Shown: positions 55,812 through 64,000 of the stretch, one piece after another
How positions within the stretch are numbered: position 1 is the first letter of the stretch
Layout: every line of letters begins with the position of its first letter
NCBI RefSeq assembly: GCF_037975245.1
Contig: NC_092579.1
Coordinates: 13,934,678 to 13,998,677 of the forward strand
DNA length: 64,000 nucleotides
Origin: Apostichopus japonicus
Taxonomy: Eukaryota > Echinodermata > Holothuroidea > Aspidochirotida > Stichopodidae
Direction: 5' to 3'
The notes under the pieces: model-generated
What the model was told of the DNA's origin: nothing
Databases searched by the model: none
What the model saw: only the letters and a program-made list of their open reading frames with translations
Position numbers and translations under genes: made by a program

Positions 55812-58800
55812 GTAAGATCTAGTTTTACATAATTAACGAGAATGCTGTGTACCTGGCGACCGAAAGCTGCTTATGTTAAAACTTAATATGTGATGAGAGA
55901 GTGGAGCAGTGAAAGTTACACGCCAATCATGTATGACTATGAGGCCTAACAAGTTAACACTATCATAGTTTAGGCTAGTGTTATTTTGTTAGGTCATAGA
56001 CTTCAACTAGCATGAGCAAGCCTCCTAACTTAAGCCAGACCTCACTATATCCAATTTTCCTCTTTTGAAGTTTCCATTTAATTAATTCAACTTAAATTTC
56101 ATTATCATCAAAGTATCGTTTAGAAATGCTTTACCCAAGGCTTCACCAGTGGCATTAGTGTCCAGGCCTAGGCTACCACAAAGTAGAGCTTGCTTAATCC
56201 AGATTCTAGGCTCGATTGAGGCTTCAGCCCAATGCCAGGCAATTCGGTTTTGGACTTACTGTGAGACTGAGCCTGTTTAACTGCTAGCTACTAGGCTTTG
56301 ATCAGGCTCAACCACTTGCACTTGGGCCTAACAGATTTTGGTAGATAGCCCAGATGTGAGAGTCCTATACAAGCTAGACACAAATTATGTTGTAACTTAG
56401 CCTATGCTAGAACAATTGAGGATTGGCACCTGTTGGTGCAACACAAGTCACATTCATTGCTTAACTTACAAATGACTTCATGGGATTGTGAATCAGTCTC
56501 ATGATGTGTACTGTTTTTAGGAGAACTTGATAACAGGAAGAAACAGTCAAAAGTAGGCCAAGCTCAGAGTCAGGATAGCCTTTGGCTTAGTTTACTTGGA
56601 CTAATGTTAGACCTGGAATCATTTTGATCCGTATTACAGTGAGTCAAAAAAGTAAATAAGAAAACAAGCTGGAATAATAGGTGCCTAATGTGGTATTCAT
56701 GATAAAAAGATACAGATCAACACTGAAACCTTACATCCATATTGCAATAATTACAAGACGTTTGTTAAATTACTCTGAAGTTGCACCCATTGCCTGCACT
56801 ACAAATCTCCTTTCATTCTTAAGATTCCCAGAGAAGAAACTGTTTTATTTGTTACTGGAAGTATTTAGTAACGTTTTCAGATGTTGCACATGGCCTAATT
56901 TGAGAACTGTGTTAGCCAAGAGAGGCTTTAAAATGGTTTCACACAGTTTGACACATTATCTGGAATAAATTCAGTTTCATTTGATAGTCTTGATAGTTTT
57001 TCACAGTTTTTGAAAGTTTAAATATTGAAAGTCTCAAGTTCAATAGGCCATGCAGTACATGGGTCTTTAGGCAAAGACAAATTGTAATAATTACTTAAAA
57101 AGTTCCAATGACACCAAAAAAAGAAAAAAAGTCCATACACATCATAAACTGTGAAAGATCATGAAAATGGGATAATTGCAAGTCCTTCCACTAGGACTAC
57201 AAATTTCCCAGAGATTGAAATAAAGACTTGTTTCATATTTCTTTGCCAGTTTCTGACAATTTTATCAAAGGCTAGAATATTCCATATCAGAAGTTAAATA
57301 CAATGTTGGACTTTATGTGTATTATATATTTGAAATAAAAGCATGATTTAGCCAATGCATAATATAAATTTAGAGCCAAAAATGAAGCAAAATCAATGCA
57401 AAATCCTGCTTTACCTAGGATGTAACGAAGTTAATAATATGCTCTACAGTATATTCTGCACTCAGTTACATGTATATATTGAATGTAACCTGAACTTCTA
57501 TAGACACAGAAGTGTCCAAGAACACCTAAAGGGCTGTAGCCTTTCCTTTTGATATATACTGTACAGTGTATATTAGTTGTTACAGATGAGGGTACCAGCT
57601 GATATACAGCATCACAATCTTAAATTCAATTGAAATAGAAGTAATCTGCACGTAGCTTCTTCCTGCTGGACTTCACGATTTGTGAAAGATTATAACCGAA
57701 CCGTATTTTTTTTATGCAAATTGACGCCTGGCATTGCCTTTTACTGTTGGTCTTTCTTAGAATAGGAAACAAAACTGGTAGAGTACTGTGGTACGGTAAA
57801 CAGTCAAACTACACTGTGTACTATCAGTGTACAAAGTACACCTTTTGGTACAGACGTGTTAAAACAAGATGACCAAAGTTGAAGGAAAAGGAAGCAATTA
57901 TGATGGTTTGTTATCTTTAAGGTATTTTGATAAAAAAAAAGTAGTTGCACAGACATGTGTCCTGTACTTTAACGCTGATTTGGTTAGCAGATTTTCAAGA
58001 TTGACATACATTTCTAGAATTTGCTCTGCTATGTATGCCTTTTAAAATGCAGTCATACTTGCTAGTTTAAAGTGTGCCGCAGTTGTTGATAAGGCTCTGC
58101 TGTAACTTAATAGAGGTGACCCTGTCATCCTGCCTAAATTTGGCTCACATCCAAGTACAGTACATCCTGTAGAACTTTATGTATAAAAGTGAAAGTCAAA
58201 TATTTGTTGATATTGACTGTCCTACCCTTTCTTTCGAGAAAGTGTGACATGATCTCCATTAAAGTGTACTAGCTGTGTTTGTGTATCAAAACTTTTGGTT
58301 TTAAAAAATAAATAAAGAGATAAGGTGTCCTGTTTTCCAGTGCTCGTGAATTCAACTTGACACACCCTTATTGCAATAGCAATATTAAGTAGCGTGACAA
58401 TCTGTGAAAACTCCAAAATGAATTTATTTCAGGTTTTCAGTTCTTGTAATCATAAGGGTGAGAAATTTCTTGAGAAGTGGCGAACAATGACGTGTTGTCG
58501 AAATTGTCTGTAAACATTAACATACTCTGGTGTCATTTACAGAAGACTGATGGGCGTTGGTCCATTCCAATGCACTAATTGAGAGAGCTGGAACCGGGAG
58601 GGGGGGGGGGGTGAGGATGGGGGAAGAGAAGTGGGAGGAGGAAAATGTTGAATCTTTAATTACTGATCTATTTTGGTATTTCAGAAAGTTTTGAATGTTA
58701 ACTTTCTCTTGCTCAGAATTGTGAGCAATTGAGTTTTGTTTGTTTAGCCTGTCTGCAGTTTAGTGTTGCTCATTGTGATTCCAATAGCATGAATCATTCA

Positions 58801-60575
58801 CAGGAATCCGGTACCCTAGAAACAGGATATTCTCCTGCTTAAACATACATCCAAAGTTTTATTTTGGTTTTCTCTTGATTTTTCATCTGGTTCAAATGCT
58901 TTAAGGGTGACGGTTTGTTTGTTCAAGACTGTTTAAGGTATGTGCTGAAAAGAAGTCTGATAAAGATCGCTTTTTAACTAAATGGGATAGAAAATTCAAC
59001 AGCTTGTTGACATGTTTGCTCGTTTTCAGTTTGAAGTACTCTAAGGACGTTAAAGCAGAATATTGAATTTGATTCTTACAGTATATTTTACAGTAATACA
59101 GTACACTGTTTTCCCCCTGTTGTTGTACAAAGCAAAATAGTTCCAATGATGTTTTTTTTGGGGGGGAGGGGATGATGTTTTTTTTGGGCAGGGAGGGGGT
59201 GGGGCAGGTTGTACAGACATCATATATAGTGAACATTTCTAGCAACACAGAGTGGCGTGGTTGTTACCTTGATTTAAATTGTCACCCACCTCATAGGTTA
59301 AGATCTACATATGGTCAAAACGAGCTTAGTAGTTAATGATTTAAACTTGACTGTATGTGTTCAATATATTGTGTTGAACATTTACATACATGTCATTAAT
59401 AGCAGAGGACCAAATGTTTGGTCTTAGAATATTGCCAGAACCAAGTGACCTCTTAACCCTTGGTACAGAAATAAAATGTACAAATTATTGCAGAAACCAT
59501 TTTACTCATGGTTAGGTACTGAAGTAAATTGTAAATGCACATCAGTTGATGAATAATAAATTTTTCCAAACATTTAAAGAGTATAAATTCTGGAAATATT
59601 TCTTTGGAAAAACCTTCTAATTGTGCTGTAAAAGCAAAGACAAATGCTGACATTTGGTTGTCGTCTGAGCAGTGGTGTGCACACAGCACACTATACATGC
59701 CTGCTTTAATGTTGGAGTGTAGTGTAAACATTACAGATTGCTCTCTCAATAGAGACTAAACCTGTCTCAGAGTAATATGCACTTATCTTTGCCCCTATTG
59801 CAATTATTTATTTCAAATGCAATGGTAAAATGAATTATATTCAGACAAACAGGAAGACTGTCAAAGTAATATCTTATTCTATATCCATATGTGTATTTCA
59901 TTTGTCTAATTCAATTCTGCTACATACAGTAGCTGGTGAGTATTTTTTCTTTACTTAAGTTAAAAGAGTTAAAACTTAAAACAAGTTTTAACTTACTTTT
60001 ACACATTCTCCTACACAGGCTCTCTAGTGAATAAGCAGTTTGCTAACAGTTTTATTTTATGTTGAAAACTTAAAATAGTAACATTTCCTTGCAGTCAAGG
60101 GCATACTTTGGCAGTATTATTTTTTTAATTAAAATTGGATTCAAAAGCAGAGGAGATATAGTCTGTCATCAGTCCTTCTGTAGGGACCACTCTTTAAAAG
60201 GGGGGGGGGGGGGGAGGAAGAAGAACATGGTAGAAGACAAAAGAAGACGAATTTTCTCAGTTCACCCATCAAATTTGTGCCTTTGTTTTATTCGTAGTGC
60301 CAGGATGGAACGTTAAAGGGGATGTTAAAGGTCCCCACTAATTCCCACAATTTGCTCTTTACAGTAGCACAGATTGTGCTGTGGATTTGCAGTACAAATT
60401 CAGGATGCTTGATACAAAAACCCATAAAACCAGAATTTTATTGAGCCAGGTGTATGTACCGTTACAAATCTGTAGATTTTGCATGATCATGATCACTTAA
60501 ATTATATGTACAGTAGAAATGCATGTGGATCCCATATTGTTTTCTCCCTCAAATAATAATAGTAGTAATATTAAT

Positions 60576-60625
<50 letters not shown>

Positions 60626-63068
60626 TATTAATAATAATCACAATCATAATCATCATAATCATAATCATAATAATAATACTAATAATCATAAAAATGAGGT
60701 GGAATTAAATATACAGTAGCACGAAATCAGAAAAAAAGAAGAAGCTCCTCAAGGCAGTAATAACAAAACTAGTAAAATCGCGATCAAATGAACAACTTAA
60801 GATATTAATCTTTAGGTTACTTCAAATAAGGCAGCTCTCATTTTAAAATCCTTACAAGCTGACGAGCAAATTGATATTTGGTGTGATTAAAATTTCACAG
60901 ACCTACAAGGTTTGGGAAATATTAATCATGAGATTATTATTTTGATTTGAAAACCACTGAGTTACAGTAAATTTCTGTAAGTTCATTGACATATAGTACA
61001 GGACAGTAGAATCTATAAATAGCAGTGTATGATAAATAGAAGCTCAGTATATATTGCCCATGGCTCAGATATGTCGACAGGCACCCCAAAAAACTTGTTA
61101 CTTTTTGAATCGATCGTTTTCATCTTTCTCGTCCCGGCATCCTCAAGGGCTTAAAGCTGTTCTTACATCATCCACTGTCATTTTGTATTAATATATAGAT
61201 TCCTCGCCGTGTGTCAGAAAATGAAATTGTTAGCGCTCTGCCGTCCCCGAGAGCTCCCTGAGCTAGATTGTGATTTGTGACAAGAAAATACCTCATCATG
61301 CACAGTATGGTACACGAACAAACTGGGAACAACTTATCCAAGTCTTGAATAATGTGAGCTAAGGAAACATGACCAAATGGCTAAATTATAAGCAAATGTG
61401 TAAATTGCATAGAAGTAATAAATAGGTTAAATCATAACTGTATATGTCCAATATTTTATAACTAAATACCTCTAAAGGCATGAAAACTGCTTTGCAATAT
61501 TTATAAACAAAATCCTTACACATACAGTAAGTTTAAAATTCATTTTTACAGTTTGTAGGTACATGAACAGTACACTTGTTATTTTGATAGCATAGTGAAA
61601 TTGTGGGATTTACTGCACTGCTTCAATATGCCCTCACAATGTACCCACTCTCTCACTATGGAATTGTCTAGAATGTTCTGGTAAATCTTCTTGAAATTTG
61701 AGTCCTGAGATTCACTATTTAAGGTTCTTTTATGTCTATAATGTACAGTGCACAACATATCCAGTAAAACCAGTTGTTACCAACACATTCTTGCTGCCCA
61801 CATCACTCACTTTTTAACAGTATATTTGCCCTGTAGGTCATGTATTCATGACTCCTCCCAATGAAATCTTCTGTTAACTTCTATCAACAAATGCCAGTTG
61901 TTGAAGTTACTGCATCACATAATATTTAGGAGTGCATAATTAATGTTTAAACTAGTAAGACATGTATATATATACCTCAGCACTCCTACTGTACCTTGAT
62001 GGTAGAGGTGAATGAACAAATAGAATTATTTTGCGAAGAGAAAATGACTTCATGTTCGTTCATGTTTGCTGTTGTTGTATCAGGAAATATTTGTGTTTCT
62101 TGCAAATTGTTTTACTAAAATGGATTGAACATAGCTGAAAAAACAAAGAATTATATGGTTTGTTTGTTCGGTGCTAGAGTTTACTGTCTGTGTCAAAGAT
62201 CAATCGGTCACTATGTTACATTGATATTATTACATGGCAACCAAGACCACGATCTCAGTTTACACTGCTGCAGTACTGTATATACTGTTCATTCTTCAGA
62301 TGACAGTTTTCAAGCTTTTAAATTTTGATGAACAGTGCTAAGCTGGTGGTTTGATCACTCTTGTCACTAAAAAATACATTGAATGAAGGAATGGTGGTAT
62401 ACCTTCATGCAGGGGTGGACAAACTTTTTTGAATGAAAGGGCCAGATATAAGGAGTGAAAACTTGCCCTTGCCGCACCTAACCAACTACCTGCTGTTGAT
62501 TTCAAACCTTTGATTCCGAGGACTTTCAAGCAATTATAGGTGTGTGTACTTAATCTGTATTCACAAAAACATAATATCATTACAGTACAGTTGATAATTA
62601 ATTGGGATAATATGCCTAACTGACAGCATCATTAGTGCCGATAAATTCTAAGCAGCTAGCTCTTTTTTGTGATGATGTAAAATAGATTGATTTTTTTCTT
62701 TTTCTTGAGACATCTCACGGGCCGCATAAAATTCACTGGCAGGCCGCATGTGGCCAGCGGGCCATACGTTGCTCACCCCAGCCTATTCATATGTGTATAC
62801 TGTATCTCTCTCTCTATATATATACATATATGCACAATCTTAGCACAATATGCACAATCTTATGCACAATCAAACCTCCAGCACTGCACAATCTTACACA
62901 ATGTAATGAAATTCTAAGACTGCAGATAAGACTCAAGTTTACAAGCAATTGAACATCTTTCTATTTCATGACAATTTTTCTGTATTCCTCAGAATATTGT
63001 TGATGGCTTTACACCTGAAGTACGAACTCTTATTGCCCAAGGGAAGGTGTATGACAAAGCATTGCAAA
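55764..63068 (+). CDS. BAIAP2: BAIAP2/IRSp53-like I-BAR gene, first two coding exons (partial)
   Basis: IRSp53-family proteins link Rho GTPases to actin and bend plasma membrane outward through an I-BAR (IMD) domain. Exon 1 (55764-55811) encodes MTTGEQLHRITENVYR, like the human BAIAP2 start MSLSRSEEMHRLTENVYK. Exon 2 (62993-63068) encodes NIVDGFTPEVRTLIAQGKVY, then DKALQ, like TIMEQFNPSLRNFIAMGKNY, then EKALA. The junction is phase 0 and the alignment runs gapless across it. The other exons lie past the right edge. Which of BAIAP2, BAIAP2L1 or BAIAP2L2 it is closest to cannot be told; an unduplicated invertebrate ancestor is likely. Confidence 0.85.
59997..60056 (-). repeat. Dispersed repeat, copy 3 of 3 (inverted)
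   Basis: It contains the reverse complement of the block seen at 20118 and 25270. AAGCAGTTTGCTAACAGTTT ends the copy and CACAGGCTCTCTAGTGAATA precedes it. Confidence 0.85.
60556..60690. repeat. AAT/ATC trinucleotide microsatellite
   Basis: There are about 20 uninterrupted AAT-type repeats, then mixed CATAAT units. Confidence 0.95.
62410..62781. mobile_element. hAT-like MITE, 372 bp
   Basis: It starts CAGGGGTGGACAAACTTTTT and ends CCATACGTTGCTCACCCCAG. The end inverted is CTGGGGTGAGCAACG, similar to the left end. The tail GGCCGCATGTGGCCAGCGGG is the typical GGCCGC-rich end of widespread animal hAT MITEs (recognised from general familiarity). There is no ORF. Confidence 0.65.
62993..63068 (+). 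CDS. BAIAP2: BAIAP2-like exon 2
   Basis: The acceptor is tctgtattcctcag and the donor is CAA A|gtgagt. Its 25 codons plus one base align residue for residue with the IMD first helix (FNPSLRNFIAMGKNYEKAL). Phase 0 at the 5' end fits exon 1. Confidence 0.85.
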
Positions 63069-64000
63069 GTGAGTACTGGAAGTTTATTACTTGTAATTGA
63101 TAGAACCAGCCTCCTTCAGTCATCTTGTAATTTTATCAATTTTCACTTCAAGTTTGCAATAATTTTGTTTCTCACTAATAGACCTAAGTCAGTGTTGACA
63201 GTTGTACTGAATGCATGATATTATATGTAGTGAAATTACTTATAAGCTGAATATTTTAGTCTTGAAAGTTTGGTAAATATATATACGTATAAGGTTGAGA
63301 CTAGTTGAGAATTATATATACATATAAATATATATGTAAATCAAGCTTTTACTTTTGTTTCCATCACACCAGAAACTGACCAAGTTGGTGAACTGTGAAA
63401 TATTTAGCTATTTCCTCCTGTGGAGGCTTTAACCTGTTATATAATCAAAATGAGTGACAATACAGTTGGCTAATCCATCTTAAAAGTGTCCCATGAAAAG
63501 GCTTGAACTTTAACCTCATTCATTCTGATGCACACATGTAGATACACACTGTGGGGTAGTAGTGTTGATGCCATACTGGATGTCATGTGTACTTCCTGGA
63601 TGCTTAGGGTAGTTGTACATCATTGTTCAAAAGAATAACTTTATTCTACCAGGAAGGAGTAATCTCTGTAGGCATTGTATGAGTATGACACAATACTAAC
63701 AAACCATAATTAATGCAAGACAGGATCGTCAAATTGCTATACATGAATGTGCAGATTCATCGCATGAAGGGTGGGGTGGCCGGAGTGGATGGTGAGAGAG
63801 GGTTGGTGAGAGAGGGTTGGTGATAGCTACAGTAGGCAGACGTATCAGATTTGTCGGTATTTATAAACTTGTACGTTCACAGGGGTGGATTAGACTACAG
63901 GTTCAAGGTGTCGAAGAAGCATTTGTCGTAATGGTTGTGAAAGGTCTGCTAGGTCCTAGTTTTACTCAGAGGCACCAAATCCACTGCTTGTTTCCAGGGA
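63069..64000. other. Second intron of the BAIAP2-like gene, to window edge
   Basis: No exon is seen. The expected next IMD segment (like GVTYAAKGYFDALVKMGELA) is absent before the edge. A short GAGAGAGGGTTGGTGA duplication lies at 63793-63822. Confidence 0.55.

Larger units (their letters stand above)
55812..62992. other. 7.2-kb first intron of the BAIAP2-like gene
   Basis: I found no exon here that extends the IMD. Contents include the inverted copy of the dispersed repeat (59997-60056), an (AAT)n/(ATC)n microsatellite (60556-60690), G-rich runs at 58596-58640 and 59158-59205, and a hAT-like fragment (62410-62781). The Asn-rich ORF at 60519-60719 is the microsatellite. Confidence 0.6.

Noticed and set aside
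60519-60719. Asn-rich ORF
   Set aside because: Translation of an AAT microsatellite.

Overview
The window is nuclear DNA of an animal. It is AT-rich, with many small exons bounded by GT..AG sites, long introns, and abundant minisatellites and DNA-transposon debris. Protein similarity, intron layout and repeat style suggest an invertebrate deuterostome, most likely an echinoderm (perhaps a sea cucumber). That placement is inference; no species can be named from the sequence alone.

Four genes are supported. (1) TSC2 (tuberin), + strand, about 489-31526. It enters the window already in progress. The 5' exons lie upstream, and 27 exons were placed by matching splice sites and reading phase, giving 1563 residues to the stop codon. 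The model includes the Rap-GAP domain with its catalytic asparagine and one 138-nt exon that does not show up as an ORF. (2) HAGH (glyoxalase II), + strand, 36300-40335, nine exons, with all metal-binding residues and a probable mitochondrial leader. (3) A TFPT/Nhp10-like INO80-subunit gene on the - strand, 52561-41851, seven exons. It joins a TFPT-type coiled coil to an HMG box, and a 48-nt in-frame exon lies inside the HMG box. (4) The first two coding exons of an IRSp53/BAIAP2-type I-BAR gene, + strand, 55764-55811 and 62993-63068, separated by a 7.2-kb intron; the gene runs off the right edge.

HAGH and the TFPT-like gene are tail to tail. The TFPT-like and BAIAP2-like genes are head to head, across about 3.2 kb filled by nested terminal-inverted-repeat elements. 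TSC2 and HAGH are also neighbours on human 16p13.3, so this linkage may be ancient.

Much of the rest is repeat. TSC2 introns hold tandem arrays of about 56, about 50, 40, 75 and 117 bp. They also hold a 2.85-kb terminal-inverted-repeat element made of about 400-bp units packed with AGGTCA nuclear-receptor half-sites. The probable TSC2 3' UTR is a tandem array of about 168-bp units, four of which carry a Pumilio-type UGUAGAUA. Other mobile DNA includes a tRNA-like SINE, a TTAA-flanked MITE, a perfect long hairpin and hAT-like fragments. The genes are unrelated in pathway: TSC2 is the GAP that restrains Rheb/mTORC1, HAGH clears methylglyoxal adducts, the TFPT-like protein belongs to chromatin remodelling, and BAIAP2 shapes membranes.
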